64,000 nt of DNA from Cohaesibacter haloalkalitolerans (GCF_003574655.1 NZ_QNUM01000001.1:124001-188000); one strand, 5' to 3'; shown: positions 1 to 10,761, numbered from the stretch's first letter. The notes: generated by a model from the sequence alone, not told the origin. Numbers and translations: made by a program.

Positions 1-48
1 AATTCCAGCTGGAATTGCCAGTATTTCGGCCTCAACACGACTTCCTGC

Positions 49-65
49 AAAAAGCGATGCTTTTT
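49..65 (-). terminator. weak AT-rich hairpin after rplT
   Basis: Read on the minus strand, a 7-bp stem (AAAAAGC / GCTTTTT) with a 3-nt loop lies just past the rplT stop codon. The 3' arm itself supplies the run of T. It may act as a weak rho-independent terminator, but a stem of mostly A-T pairs is not strong and the downstream gene lies outside the window. Confidence 0.35.
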
Positions 66-79
66 AACCGGAATGCGCC

Positions 80-439
80 TTAGGCGGCAGCAGAAGATTT
101 GGCTTTCTCAACCAGGCTTGCAAAAGCCTCTGGCTGATGAATTGCCATATCCGAGAGGACCTTGCGGTCGATTTCGATGCCAGCCTTGTTGAGGCCGTCG
201 ATAAATCGACCATAGGTCAGGCCCTGTTCACGAACAGCGGCGTTGATACGCTGGATCCACAGAGCGCGGAAGTTGCGCTTCTTGGTCTTGCGGTCGCGAT
301 ATGCGTACTGGCCAGCTTTTTCAACGGCCTGTTTCGCAATGCGAATGGTTGAACGACGGGCGCCATAGTAACCTTTGGCAGCCTTGAGGGTCTTTTTGTG
401 ACGGGCATGAGCCGTTACACCGCGTTTTACACGTGCCAT
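80..439 (-). CDS. rplT: 50S ribosomal protein L20
   Basis: This is a full-length, very basic 119-residue L20, the usual length for the family, starting MARVKRG. L20 binds 23S rRNA early in large-subunit assembly, and in bacteria that have been studied it also represses its own operon. The ATG is preceded by a good Shine-Dalgarno (AAAGGAG, 8 nt upstream). It lies 45 nt after rpmI on the same strand, the standard rpmI-rplT pair, and should share the promoter seen ahead of rpmI. Identification is secure. Confidence 0.98.
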   Translation of the reverse strand: MARVKRGVTAHARHKKTLKAAKGYYGARRSTIRIAKQAVEKAGQYAYRDRKTKKRNFRALWIQRINAAVREQGLTYGRFIDGLNKAGIEIDRKVLSDMAIHQPEAFASLVEKAKSSAAA

Positions 440-484
440 GATTTTATCTCCTTTACCAGAATGCTGTTCTCAAGCTACTCGCGC

Positions 485-682
485 TTATTTGTAAGGCAGG
501 TACTGCTTGACGATCTTTGCATCCTGCTCGCTGAGAGTGGTGGTACCACGTGCTTTGCGGATGAATTTGGTGGTGCGCTTGATCATGCCGTGGCGTTTGC
601 CAGCCTGTGCGGTCACGACCTTGCCAGAACCGGTTACCTTGAAGCGTTTCTTGGCACCGGACTTAGTCTTCAGCTTGGGCAT
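485..682 (-). CDS. rpmI: 50S ribosomal protein L35
   Basis: This encodes the 65-residue L35 protein, beginning [14 protein letters not shown], a small basic component of the large ribosomal subunit. The reading frame stays open upstream for about 50 more codons, but the family start is unmistakable and an AGGAG Shine-Dalgarno sits 6-7 nt before this ATG, so the shorter form is chosen. rplT follows on the same strand. In many bacteria infC directly precedes rpmI; here a terminator, tspO and a separate promoter lie between them. Confidence 0.97.
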   Translation of the reverse strand: MPKLKTKSGAKKRFKVTGSGKVVTAQAGKRHGMIKRTTKFIRKARGTTTLSEQDAKIVKQYLPYK

Positions 683-896
683 TTTGCTCTCCTGAAATCC
701 TTGGCGGACTGTTGTTCTTGATGAAGCTCGAAGATGAAGGCAGCTGCCTCGAAAGGCATCCGATCCGTCCATCCCGGATTGAGCATTTCCAACTCCCCAC
801 GGCAGCCCTAAATTCAGCCGGGCGAGTCGTTTCCTTCTGCACACTGCGCTGCCCCCTCATCTCGAGAGACCGAGCACTACGCGTACAGACTGGCGG

Positions 897-925
897 GTTA
901 TACCGATGCGCGCGAAGGGAATCAA
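897..925 (-). promoter_or_regulatory. sigma-70-like promoter for rpmI-rplT
   Basis: On the minus strand a -35 element TTGATT (920-925) and a -10 element TATAAC (897-902) are separated by exactly 17 nt. Transcription from here would give rpmI an untranslated leader of about 200 nt, long enough to hold an autoregulatory structure. The 683-1061 interval contains no credible gene. The promoter is inferred from match and spacing only. Confidence 0.6.
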
Positions 926-1001
926 GAGGCAAAGCAAAAGAATCTGACAGGGAAATGAAGCCTTCAGCCGTCTCCTTTCCCGCTCTGCCCCGGCATGGGC
1001 T

Positions 1002-1049
1002 CAGGCTCGGGCACAGGCCGGGGTACAGGCCGGGGTACAGGCCGAAGTG
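1002..1049. repeat. four imperfect 12-nt tandem repeats
   Basis: Four head-to-tail 12-nt units lie just past the tspO stop codon: two identical central copies (CAGGCCGGGGTA at 1014-1025 and 1026-1037) flanked by two diverged copies (1002-1013 and 1038-1049). It is probably a small slippage-derived minisatellite in the tspO-rpmI spacer, with no evident function. Confidence 0.7.
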
Positions 1050-1061
1050 CAGACCGGGACA

Positions 1062-1520
1062 TCAATTCAGGACATAGATGCCCGCATTGAGGTAGCTGGC
1101 GTAGGAAACCCAAACGAAATAGGGGGCAAACAGGGCCACAGACACCGGATCCCATCGGCGCGCCCGCGCCATGAAAGCCGCAATTGCGAGCAGCAACATG
1201 ATAATGATAACAAGAGCCGCTCCGGCAAGCTGCCAGCCAAAGAAAACCGGGCTCCAGATAAAATTGAGCAGCATCTGGAATAGCCAGATCCGGAACAGGC
1301 CCTTGCTGTCCTTGGCGCCAAACACCCGGGCACCAACAATGCCGATGAGCGCATAGAGAATGGTCCATGCCGGTGCGAACAGCCAGTTGGGCGGGGTGAA
1401 GGGCGGCTTGGCCAATGCCTGATACCATGGACCGGGAATGGTGATGACACCAATCAACAAGCCACCCCCCATGGAAAGGGCGAGAAATGCGGGGTATGTG
1501 ATCCATCCGGGTCGTTTCAT
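1062..1520 (-). CDS. tspO: TspO/MBR family tryptophan-rich sensory protein
   Basis: This 152-residue polytopic membrane protein has the TspO hallmarks: about five hydrophobic helices, the PPFTPPNWLFAPAW segment near residues 39-52, a central NFIWSPVFFGWQL helix and the conserved WDPVS / YLNAGIYVLN end. TspO proteins bind porphyrins and, in Rhodobacter, modulate tetrapyrrole and photosynthesis gene expression in response to oxygen. Length is typical. A short AAGG Shine-Dalgarno precedes the ATG. It sits between infC and rpmI on the same strand but is cut off from infC by a terminator, so it probably has its own promoter. Physiological ligand and role here are unknown. Confidence 0.93.
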   Translation of the reverse strand: MKRPGWITYPAFLALSMGGGLLIGVITIPGPWYQALAKPPFTPPNWLFAPAWTILYALIGIVGARVFGAKDSKGLFRIWLFQMLLNFIWSPVFFGWQLAGAALVIIIMLLLAIAAFMARARRWDPVSVALFAPYFVWVSYASYLNAGIYVLN

Positions 1521-1620
1521 GAGGCCTTGCGACTCCTTGTCGGAAACTTCTTCTGTCTAGGGCAAACGGCAGCGCGGAGAAAAGGTTCCCTACCATGCTG
1601 GCGGACTTTATACGGCGCAA

Positions 1621-1650
1621 TAAAAAACCCGGATCAAACGATCCGGGTTG
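1621..1650 (-). terminator. rho-independent terminator of infC
   Basis: On the minus strand a 10-bp stem (AACCCGGATC / GATCCGGGTT) with a GTTT loop is followed directly by a T-rich tail. It lies about 35 nt after the infC stop codon and separates infC from tspO. Confidence 0.85.
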
Positions 1651-1683
1651 TTGGCGAAATAGAGCATTTTGCCCAGTAAACAC

Positions 1684-2220
<537 letters not shown>

Positions 2221-2451
2221 GGTCGTAATCTCCTGTTTATTGCAACAATGGCGTCAGATACATATGCCGCAGCTTGCCTTGCCTTTCAAGCCCTGCCTTG
2301 GATCTGGCCCCGAGATAAGGGTGCAAACACCCCTCCTTTCACAAGCTAGTGCACAATTCGGCATGAATGGAAGGAATTACAAGACATTTCGCGCAACAAA
2401 AAGTTCTGCTATGCAAAATAAGCATGCCGTTGGATGACCAAAATCAACGAT

Positions 2452-2466
2452 ATACGACGTTCGTAT
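2452..2466. promoter_or_regulatory. inverted repeat upstream of focA
   Basis: A perfect 6-nt inverted repeat (ATACGA / TCGTAT) with a 3-nt spacer lies about 75 nt before the focA start. It could be an operator for a dimeric regulator. No FNR-type TTGAT-N4-ATCAA site was found in this 319-bp interval between infC and focA, which otherwise shows no gene. Confidence 0.3.
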
Positions 2467-2539
2467 GATAAAGAGCGAGCAGATTTCATTGGGCGCCCGT
2501 CGCCCCATTGCACAATCCAAGAGCAGAAAAGTCTAGTCC

Positions 2540-3400
2540 ATGACCGAAACGCCAGATTTTCAATTCGACGCCCTGATGCCCGCAGCAATGGCCAAAAAGG
2601 CCGAGGATGTCGGTGTCTACAAAGCAACCAAACAGCCTATGACCACCTTCGTGCTGGCCATGACCGCTGGAGCCTTCATCGGCATCGCCTTTGTCTTCTA
2701 CACGGTCGTCACCACCGGCAACAGCAACATGGGCTGGGGTGCAAACAAGTTTATCGGCGGTCTTGCCTTCAGCCTCGGACTGATGCTGGTCGTCGTCAAT
2801 GGCGGCGACCTGTTCACGAGTTCCGTACTGACGGTCGTTGCCAAGGCAAGCAAGAAGATCACCTGGGGACAGCTCGCCAAAAACTGGTGCGTTGTCTATG
2901 CCGGCAACTTTGTCGGTGCCATTGGTCTGGTCGCCATCATGCAGATCGCCCAGCACTATGAACAGGGCAATGGCTCTCTGGGGCTGAACTACATGCATGT
3001 TGCCCAGCACAAGCTGCACCATGGCTTCTTTCAGGCTGTGGCTCTGGGCACCATGTGCAACGTGATGGTCTGCCTTGGCGTCTGGATGTCCTATGCTGGC
3101 CGTTCGGTCACTGACAAGCTGCTCGCCGTGACCCTTCCCGTTGCCATGTTCGTTGCTTCCGGCTTCGAGCACTGCGTCGCCAACATGTTCCAGATCCCAA
3201 TGGCCATCATGACCAAGACCTTTGCAGGCCCTGAATTCTGGGAAGCCACAGGCACCACGGCCGCCGATTTCGCCGACCTGACGTGGAGCAACTTTGTCAT
3301 CGACAACCTGATCCCCGTTACCATCGGCAACATTTTGGGCGGTGGCGTGCTGGTCGGACTGGTCTACTGGTTCATCTATCTGCGGCCGCAGAAACACTAA
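2540..3400 (+). CDS. focA: formate/nitrite transporter family channel
   Basis: This 286-residue integral membrane protein belongs to the FNT (formate-nitrite transporter) family, pentameric channels for small monovalent anions. Visible family features are six hydrophobic segments, the NGGDLFTSS loop around residues 88-97, the KNWCVVYAGNFVGA helix, and the SGFEHCVANMF segment carrying the central pore histidine. Length matches FocA/NirC. No formate-metabolising enzyme gene is adjacent, so whether it carries formate, nitrite or hydrosulfide is open; the symbol follows the closest-known subfamily rather than proof. A terminator follows directly. Confidence 0.88.
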   Translation: MTETPDFQFDALMPAAMAKKAEDVGVYKATKQPMTTFVLAMTAGAFIGIAFVFYTVVTTGNSNMGWGANKFIGGLAFSLGLMLVVVNGGDLFTSSVLTVVAKASKKITWGQLAKNWCVVYAGNFVGAIGLVAIMQIAQHYEQGNGSLGLNYMHVAQHKLHHGFFQAVALGTMCNVMVCLGVWMSYAGRSVTDKLLAVTLPVAMFVASGFEHCVANMFQIPMAIMTKTFAGPEFWEATGTTAADFADLTWSNFVIDNLIPVTIGNILGGGVLVGLVYWFIYLRPQKH

Positions 3401-3442
3401 AGAACAGGCACTGACGACAAGCTCAGTCAAGGATACCTGAAA

Positions 3443-3475
3443 GCCTGATCCACCCGGATCAGGCTTTTTCCTTTT
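3443..3475 (+). terminator. terminator between focA and the LysE gene
   Basis: A 9-bp stem (GCCTGATCC / GGATCAGGC) with a short loop is followed by TTTTT on the plus strand. It lies about 40 nt after focA stops and abuts the stop codon of the convergent LysE-family gene, so it may be used from both sides, although the T run favours the plus strand. Confidence 0.8.
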
Positions 3476-4091
3476 ATCCCATATGGATCAACATCGGCAC
3501 CATGCTTGCCACCAGCAGAAGCGCCATGATCCGGTTGAACCACAGCAGCCGGTTGTTCCTGGAGAGGTGCTGGCGAAAGGCTGCGCCTGATACGGCCCAA
3601 ACACCGATGGAGGGAATGTTGACTACGGCAAAGACGGCCACCAGCACGATGAGATTGCCGAGATAGTCCGCTTCGGTCATGTAGGTCACCGTCACCAGCA
3701 GGGCGACGGTCCATGCCTTGGGGTTGAGCAGTTGCAACAGGGCGGCCTGAATGAAGGATATCGGCTTGACCAGTTCCTCTCCCTGCTTGCCGTCATCAGC
3801 TCCCAGAGATCGAACACCAGAAATCTTGTAGGCCAGCCAGAGGATATAGGCGCCGCAAGCAATGCGCAGGCCGGTTTCCACCATCGGTGCCTGTTTGAGC
3901 AGTTGCCCCAGACCGAGCCCGACGGCGAATACCATCGACAGAAAGCCGAACGAGACCCCGAAAATCAGCGGCAGGGAGCGCAGGACCCCGAAGTTGGCCC
4001 CCGATGCCAGCAGCAGAAAGTTGGCCGGGCCGGGCGAAATGGACATGACAAAGGCAAATCCAATAAGGGCAATGATCATTTCCAGAGGCAT
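3474..4091 (-). CDS. LysE/RhtB family amino-acid exporter
   Basis: This 205-residue membrane protein has the size and topology of LysE/RhtB-type exporters, with six hydrophobic segments and the family signature SPGPANFLLLASG near residues 19-31, followed later by LLQLLNPKAW. Members export amino acids or derivatives such as lysine, threonine, homoserine lactone or cysteine metabolites; substrate cannot be deduced from sequence. The divergent AraC-type gene begins 156 bp away, a layout that suggests the regulator controls this exporter. Confidence 0.9.
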   Translation of the reverse strand: MPLEMIIALIGFAFVMSISPGPANFLLLASGANFGVLRSLPLIFGVSFGFLSMVFAVGLGLGQLLKQAPMVETGLRIACGAYILWLAYKISGVRSLGADDGKQGEELVKPISFIQAALLQLLNPKAWTVALLVTVTYMTEADYLGNLIVLVAVFAVVNIPSIGVWAVSGAAFRQHLSRNNRLLWFNRIMALLLVASMVPMLIHMG

Positions 4092-4247
4092 GTTTGGGTC
4101 GCTCCACGAAGAATTACAGGATGGCTACGAGCGAGCAGTCAGATGTCGGATGGCTGTGCCCGCGACAGCCAGCTTGCCGGATTGGCGATTGCTTGTTAAT
4201 GATTGAAAATCCCTCATTCTTAGCCGATCGTCCAGAAAGCGGCACGC

Positions 4248-5195
4248 ATGCATAAGAACGACCTGATTTCCGACATCTTTTCCACACTGCGCCTCACGGG
4301 GCAGCTCTATTTTCGGGCACAACTGTCCGGACCGTTTGCAATTTCCATCCCCGCATCGCAACGGCATATCCGCTTCCATATCGTGCTGAACGGATCCGGC
4401 TGGCTTGGCATGGAGGGGGAGGCCCCGGTCGCCTTCGAGAAGGGCGACATCTTGCTGGTTCCCCACGGGGCGACACAGACCATTACCGCAACCCCGGATC
4501 TGGCACCGACCTCCCTTGGCGCGCTGATTGCCGGAGGGGCCTTGCGTGACGGCCTGCTAAAGGTTGGAGAGGAGCGGGAGAAGGCCGCCCTGTTGTGCGG
4601 TTTCCTGCAGTTTGACGAGGAAATCGAGCATCCGGTGCTGGCGCTGTTGCCGACCCACCTGCATCTGAGGCCCGAGGACATGGGCAGCGCGCCATGGATG
4701 CGGTCAACGCTGGATCTGATCTCGATGGAAGCCAACCGGGCAGGACAGGGCATGGCGGCGATTGTCAGTCGGCTGATCGAGGTCATCTTCATTCAGACTG
4801 TCCGGGAGCTTGCCCTCAACGCCACCGACGAGACCAAAGGCTTCCTCAGAGCCCTGTCCGACAAGGCGATTGCCCGCAGCCTCAGCGCCATCCACGCCGA
4901 ACCGGAACGCAAATGGCGTATCGAAGATCTGGCGGCGCTGGCCGGACAGTCCCGCTCGGCCTTTGCCCGCAACTTCAGCGAGGAAGTGGGCCAGACGCCG
5001 ATGGACTATCTCAGGAACTGGCGGCTGACCAGAGCCCGCATGCTGCTCACCACCACCCATCTGTCGATGGATGATGTCGCCAGCCAATGCGGTTATGACA
5101 GTGTGCCGTCCTTCTCGCGCAGTTTCAAGCGGGCGTTCCACATCGGTCCGGGCAGTTTCCGCCGAACCGGCAACCAGATCATGGATATCGGCTGA
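4248..5195 (+). CDS. AraC family transcriptional regulator with cupin sensor domain
   Basis: This 315-residue regulator has an N-terminal cupin-like sensing domain (about residues 10-190, with the pattern GDILLVPHGATQTI) and a C-terminal AraC double helix-turn-helix domain (about residues 205-310, with WRIEDLAALAGQSRSAFARNF and then MDDVASQCGYDSVPSFSRSF). The architecture is that of the cupin-6/AraC regulators. It is transcribed away from the LysE-family exporter gene and may activate it in response to a small molecule. The target and the ligand are inference only. Confidence 0.9.
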   Translation: MHKNDLISDIFSTLRLTGQLYFRAQLSGPFAISIPASQRHIRFHIVLNGSGWLGMEGEAPVAFEKGDILLVPHGATQTITATPDLAPTSLGALIAGGALRDGLLKVGEEREKAALLCGFLQFDEEIEHPVLALLPTHLHLRPEDMGSAPWMRSTLDLISMEANRAGQGMAAIVSRLIEVIFIQTVRELALNATDETKGFLRALSDKAIARSLSAIHAEPERKWRIEDLAALAGQSRSAFARNFSEEVGQTPMDYLRNWRLTRARMLLTTTHLSMDDVASQCGYDSVPSFSRSFKRAFHIGPGSFRRTGNQIMDIG

Positions 5196-5235
5196 CACTG
5201 CGGCCTTCATCCCGTCAGCCTTCGCGGCCTCAGTC

Positions 5236-6417
5236 TTAGTGACCAGACAGATCGCAGCCGAGCAGCTGGTCATAGACCGCAAGGGTCTGCTGGCCCATGG
5301 AACGCAGCGAGAAACAGGCCTCTATCAATCCCCTAGCAAAGGGGGCGACCGCCTTTTTCTGCTCCTCGGACATGGCAAGGGTGTCGGCGATGGCCTGCTG
5401 CCAGCCTTCCGCATCATTATGGCGGATCACCTTGGCAATCCATTGGCCCTCCGGCACATCGGGAGGCGCGGCAACCACTTCTGGCTGGGCTCCGAGATCG
5501 CCGACAAGGGTCGGCTTGCCCATGGCCAGACTTTCCGCTGCCGATCGCCCGAAAGTTTCCGCATCCTGACTGGGCACGATCACCATGGTTGCCAGAGCAT
5601 AGGCGGCGGGCATGTCCTTGCAATGGCCCACCCGGCTGACGCAATCGGCTACATCATGCTCGGCGATCAGGCGATCCAGTTCGGCCACATAGCTCTCCCG
5701 TCCCTGTTCATCGCCGATCAGCAGCAACTGGAAGGCCGGACCAATGGCCTTTTTCAGAGCGCCCATCACCGGAATGATGAAGCTCTGGCCCTTCCAGCGG
5801 GTGAGGCGGGAGGGCAGGATGAGCACCGGGCGATCATCCACTCCCCATTGCTGGCGCAGGGCTTCAACGCGCTCCGGCGCCACAGTGTTAATGTCGAACT
5901 GCTCCATGTCGACGCCGCGATGGATGGTCACGATGCGATTTTCGGCATCCGGGTTGCGTTCCCTGACCAGACGCGCCGTGTAGTGGGAGTTGGCAATGAC
6001 GATATCGCCCTTGGCCATGACCGAATTATAGAAGGCCTTCAGCCGCCCCTTCTGGCTGTAGGCCCCGTGATAGGTGGTCACAAACGGCACACCGGCCCGA
6101 TGGGCGGCAATCATCGCACTCCAGGCCGGGGCGCGCGAGCGGGCATGGACGAGATCGACCCCCTGCTCGCGGATCATACGCTCGATGGTGCGGGCATTGG
6201 ACAGCAGGATCGCCAGGGGATTCTTGCTCCGTCCCTTGAGAGGCAGCAGCTTGCCACCAACCGCTTCCAACTCGCCCACCAGTCGGCCCGGTTCAGCCGC
6301 CACCAGTGCCGTGCCGCCAGCTCTGGTGATCGCGGCAGCGATATCCACCGTTCCGCGCTCCACGCCACCGGAATCGAGCCAAGGGATAACCTGAAGAATT
6401 GTTGGGGCTTTCGTCAT
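5236..6417 (-). CDS. family 4-like glycosyltransferase
   Basis: This is a 393-residue GT-B fold glycosyltransferase resembling GT4 enzymes. The N-terminal half carries the acceptor-side glycine motif LDSGGVERGTVDIA (residues ~13-26). The C-terminal half carries LPSRLTRWKGQ and the nucleotide-sugar binding E-x7-E region in ETFGRSAAESLAMGKP. It probably adds a sugar to a lipopolysaccharide or other surface glycan. An in-frame GTG three codons upstream (6426) is possible, but the ATG at 6417 has a GGTGG element 5 nt before it. It is divergent from the hydrolase gene. Donor and acceptor are unknown. Confidence 0.85.
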   Translation of the reverse strand: MTKAPTILQVIPWLDSGGVERGTVDIAAAITRAGGTALVAAEPGRLVGELEAVGGKLLPLKGRSKNPLAILLSNARTIERMIREQGVDLVHARSRAPAWSAMIAAHRAGVPFVTTYHGAYSQKGRLKAFYNSVMAKGDIVIANSHYTARLVRERNPDAENRIVTIHRGVDMEQFDINTVAPERVEALRQQWGVDDRPVLILPSRLTRWKGQSFIIPVMGALKKAIGPAFQLLLIGDEQGRESYVAELDRLIAEHDVADCVSRVGHCKDMPAAYALATMVIVPSQDAETFGRSAAESLAMGKPTLVGDLGAQPEVVAAPPDVPEGQWIAKVIRHNDAEGWQQAIADTLAMSEEQKKAVAPFARGLIEACFSLRSMGQQTLAVYDQLLGCDLSGH

Positions 6418-6501
6418 GCGGTCCACCGCGCTATGTAACTGGCGTTGCCGTCGCCGCGCTTGCCAACGGTGCCGATTGAAATCTTTTCCGGAGACATAGC
6501 A

Positions 6502-7317
6502 ATGTCAGCCCCCCAAAAGCAAACCCTCCTTGTCGGAAACCACTCACAAGGGGACGCCCATCCCCGCGAAATTGCCTTCAAACAGCGATCCGCAGCCAAA
6601 AGCGGGCTGCCGGGCCTGTTCTGGATGAATGGCTACATGTCGAACATGGAAGGCGACAAGGCACTGGCGCTGGATGGCTGGGCGACGGAAAAGGGCTGCG
6701 GCTACACCCGCTTTGACTATTCCGGCCACGGGGTATCAGGTGGCGCCTTTCGGGATGGCACCATTTCGCGATGGCTTGAAGAAAGTCTTGCGGTGTTTGA
6801 TGACCAGACCGCAGGCCCTCAGATCATCTGTGGCTCGTCAATGGGCGGCTGGCTGGCGCTGTTGCTGACAAAGACACATATCGCACGAGTCGGGCTCAAC
6901 AACAGCCGCATCAAGGGCCTCGTTCTCATCGCCCCGGCCATCGACATGACCAAGGCGCTGATGTGGGACAGGTTCGATGATGCCGCAAGAGCCGAAATGG
7001 CCGCGACGGGGGTCTATCTGCGGCCGAGCATCTATGGTGACGGCCCTTACGAAATAACCGCTGAGCTTATTGAGGATGGCATGAGCCATCTTCTGGGCGA
7101 TGACCTCATTGAGACCGGCTGTCCGGTGCACATTCTGCAAGGGGTAAAGGACGACACCGTGCCCTGGCACTCATCGGTGGATCTTGTCGCCCGACTGGCA
7201 CAGGATGATGTCAAGCTGACGCTGGTCAAGGATGGCGACCATCGCCTCTCCCGCCCGAACGATCTCGCTCTGCTGCTCAGAGCTGTCGAGACCCTGCTCG
7301 CACGCTATTTTTCCTGA
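6502..7317 (+). CDS. alpha/beta hydrolase, ABHD10-like
   Basis: This 271-residue alpha/beta hydrolase has the nucleophile elbow CGSSMGGW, an oxyanion-side WMNGYMSNMEGDKA segment, the DYSGHGVSGG strand-turn, a catalytic aspartate in VKDDTVPW and a terminal catalytic histidine in DGDHRLS. The set closely resembles the ABHD10 (mitochondrial thioesterase/depalmitoylase) subgroup common in alphaproteobacteria. The frame is open further upstream from a TTG, but the ATG at 6502 has a CCGGAGA Shine-Dalgarno at good spacing. Its last 13 bases overlap the convergent 5'-nucleotidase gene. The natural substrate is unknown. Confidence 0.88.
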   Translation: MSAPQKQTLLVGNHSQGDAHPREIAFKQRSAAKSGLPGLFWMNGYMSNMEGDKALALDGWATEKGCGYTRFDYSGHGVSGGAFRDGTISRWLEESLAVFDDQTAGPQIICGSSMGGWLALLLTKTHIARVGLNNSRIKGLVLIAPAIDMTKALMWDRFDDAARAEMAATGVYLRPSIYGDGPYEITAELIEDGMSHLLGDDLIETGCPVHILQGVKDDTVPWHSSVDLVARLAQDDVKLTLVKDGDHRLSRPNDLALLLRAVETLLARYFS

Positions 7318-8234
7318 TTTGCGATACCAAATGGGATGTGCACTAAAGATACGCCGTCTACATTCTGGTCTAAATGTGAGCGCTGATCATCAAAAAACAT
7401 ATGCGGTTTAAACACTTCTAGAATTCTCGCCTTTTTCATACCCCCTAAGAAGAAGGTTTCGTCAGGGCTTACTCCCCACGCTTCTAGGGTTGTTATCACC
7501 CTCTCATGAGCAGGAGAATTCCTGGCCGTAATTATTGCAGTTCGGATAAATCTTTTATAGTTACAATCCTCCTTTTCCTTTTTTATCTCAATGTCTTGCA
7601 ATTTAGATATTTTTTTGAAGAAATCTGCCAACGGCCCAGAAAGTAGAGGAATAGCCGACTGCTCATCCTCTTGCTTATGAAACGTCGTCAATCCAAGCTC
7701 CTGCACAACGGCTTCGGAACGATCATCTGCGATCACTCCATCGAAATCGAACGCAATTCGCAGCTCATCACTTTCTTCTTCCTTCATATTATGGTTGGGA
7801 AGAACTAAACCAGCAGGATATCTCGCCTCAATCGCCCTTTTTACATCTTCCTTATTGGCAGATAGAAAGAGCGATGCGTTAAACGCTGGAATATACGCAT
7901 ATGGAGACTTTCCTTGCAAAAATGCTGCTCTCGAAATTTCCAGCCCATAGTGTCGAATTGACCGGAAAACCCTTTTTCCAGTGGCGGGAGAATTTCTAGA
8001 CAGAACAACAACCTCCACCGGCTTTTCCTTGTTATTTACCTCATTTATTTGCAAGAACTTTTTTATGAATGAAAAGGCAAACCCCTCTTTAAGAGGTTTA
8101 TCTAGATTTTGTTCTTGATATTCCTTGTAAGAGTCATGGCCTTTTTCTTTAAATATTTTATCAGGCTTTTCTAAATCAAACAGTGCGCTTGAAGACACTG
8201 CAATGACCAATTTATCTTCTATTGGGTAGGCCAT
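7305..8234 (-). CDS. cytosolic 5'-nucleotidase of the cN-I (NT5C1) family
   Basis: This 309-residue protein matches the cN-I family, which hydrolyses AMP and other nucleoside monophosphates. Recognisable stretches are AVSSSALFDLE near the N-terminus, LSRNSPATGKRVFRSI, FNASLFLSANKEDV, and the HAD-like aspartate motif FDFDGVIADD. The chosen ATG (8234) follows an AAGAG element; an in-frame TTG lies five codons earlier. The gene is visibly AT-rich, with many AAA/TTT codons, unlike the GC-rich genes on both sides, which suggests recent acquisition. Its 3' end overlaps the hydrolase gene by 13 bp. The 232 bp upstream are also AT-rich and hold no gene. Confidence 0.85.
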   Translation of the reverse strand: MAYPIEDKLVIAVSSSALFDLEKPDKIFKEKGHDSYKEYQEQNLDKPLKEGFAFSFIKKFLQINEVNNKEKPVEVVVLSRNSPATGKRVFRSIRHYGLEISRAAFLQGKSPYAYIPAFNASLFLSANKEDVKRAIEARYPAGLVLPNHNMKEEESDELRIAFDFDGVIADDRSEAVVQELGLTTFHKQEDEQSAIPLLSGPLADFFKKISKLQDIEIKKEKEDCNYKRFIRTAIITARNSPAHERVITTLEAWGVSPDETFFLGGMKKARILEVFKPHMFFDDQRSHLDQNVDGVSLVHIPFGIANQEK

Positions 8235-8466
8235 AATCTCTTTCCACAAACTGAATAATACACCACCGTTATACAGTCAGTCTGGTGCAATATCAATTTA
8301 GTGCAACTTAGCTTTATGGTGATTTATATTCGGCAGCAGAAATCTGTTCGTAATTCAATTCTAAGCAACAGGCACCATCTTCACAGATAAGTGACACCAA
8401 TTGCAATTCTCCAGACCAAGCAACACCGCGGAATCCCTGACTTTCCGTGGTGCATTAATTTAGAAC

Positions 8467-9879
<1,413 letters not shown>

Positions 9880-9890
9880 GGATTTATATC

Positions 9891-10739
9891 ATGCAGCCTC
9901 TCGACATCGCCTTGCTGAGCAATTTCGTCATTGTCGCCCAGACCGGCTCGATCAGTCTCGCCGCCCAGCAGGTTGGGCGCACCCAATCGGCGCTGAGCAT
10001 GCAGATGCATCGGCTGGAAGACCAGCTTGGCAAGGCCCTACTGCACCGCACCGGCGCAGGCGTCCGGCTGACTGCGGCGGGGGAAAAGCTGCTGATCCAT
10101 GCCGAGGCGCTACTGGCCCGGCATGATGACATGCTGATGGACATGACCGGCACCGCGCTTCGTGGCTCGATCAGCCTTGGCTGCACGGAAGACTATGCCA
10201 GCGCCTTCCTGCCGCAGCTTCTGGGCAGCTTCTGCGCACGCTATCCGGACATCGATCTGCGGCTGGTCTGTGCCCCGTCCACCGACCTCAGACCGCAGCT
10301 GCAACAGCGCATGCTGGACATGGCGCTGGTCTCGCTGCCCTCGGCAGAGGCGGACGGGGTGATCCGCGAGGAACAGCTGGTGTGGGTGGCCAACGAAGCG
10401 GCACCGGCAATCCTTTCGGCTCCGATTCTACCGCTCGCCCTGCCGACCCCGAGCACCATCGACTATCGCGCCGCCTGCACCGTCATGGAGGCGATCAACC
10501 GCCGCTATCGGGTGGCCTATGCCAGCAACAGTCTGGCCGGTCTTCTGGCCATTGCCCGTTCGGGGCACGCTATCAGCGTTCTGACCAGAAGTGCCGTGCC
10601 GCAGGATCTGCATATCGTCGCGCAGGATCTACCGCCCCTGCCAGCCATTGGCATCACGCTGGAGCTGGCCGACCAGCGCAGTTCCGCCGCCGTCACGGCC
10701 CTTGCCGACCATATCCGGACCACCCTGCCGGAGTTGTGA
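9891..10739 (+). CDS. LysR family regulator, probably of dgdA
   Basis: This 282-residue LysR-type regulator has an N-terminal winged helix (residues ~7-65: FVIVAQTGSISLAAQQVGRTQSALSMQMHRLE spans the recognition helix) and a C-terminal periplasmic-binding-like effector domain. The effector domain is slightly short for the family. The frame is open further upstream, but the ATG at 9891 gives the normal LysR beginning. It is divergent from dgdA with a good operator candidate between them. In Burkholderia, DgdR represses dgdA until a dialkylglycine is present. Orthology to DgdR is inferred from context, not proven. Confidence 0.88.
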   Translation: MQPLDIALLSNFVIVAQTGSISLAAQQVGRTQSALSMQMHRLEDQLGKALLHRTGAGVRLTAAGEKLLIHAEALLARHDDMLMDMTGTALRGSISLGCTEDYASAFLPQLLGSFCARYPDIDLRLVCAPSTDLRPQLQQRMLDMALVSLPSAEADGVIREEQLVWVANEAAPAILSAPILPLALPTPSTIDYRAACTVMEAINRRYRVAYASNSLAGLLAIARSGHAISVLTRSAVPQDLHIVAQDLPPLPAIGITLELADQRSSAAVTALADHIRTTLPEL

Positions 10740-10761
10740 AATCCGCAGGCATCAAAACATG

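Noticed and set aside
2430-2449. FNR/Anr box ahead of focA
   Set aside because: TTGG and TCAA half-sites are present but the spacing is 4 nt too long and the left half lacks TTGAT.
2486-3430. 314-codon frame opposite focA
   Set aside because: The plus-strand frame is a complete FNT channel; the minus frame is a shadow.
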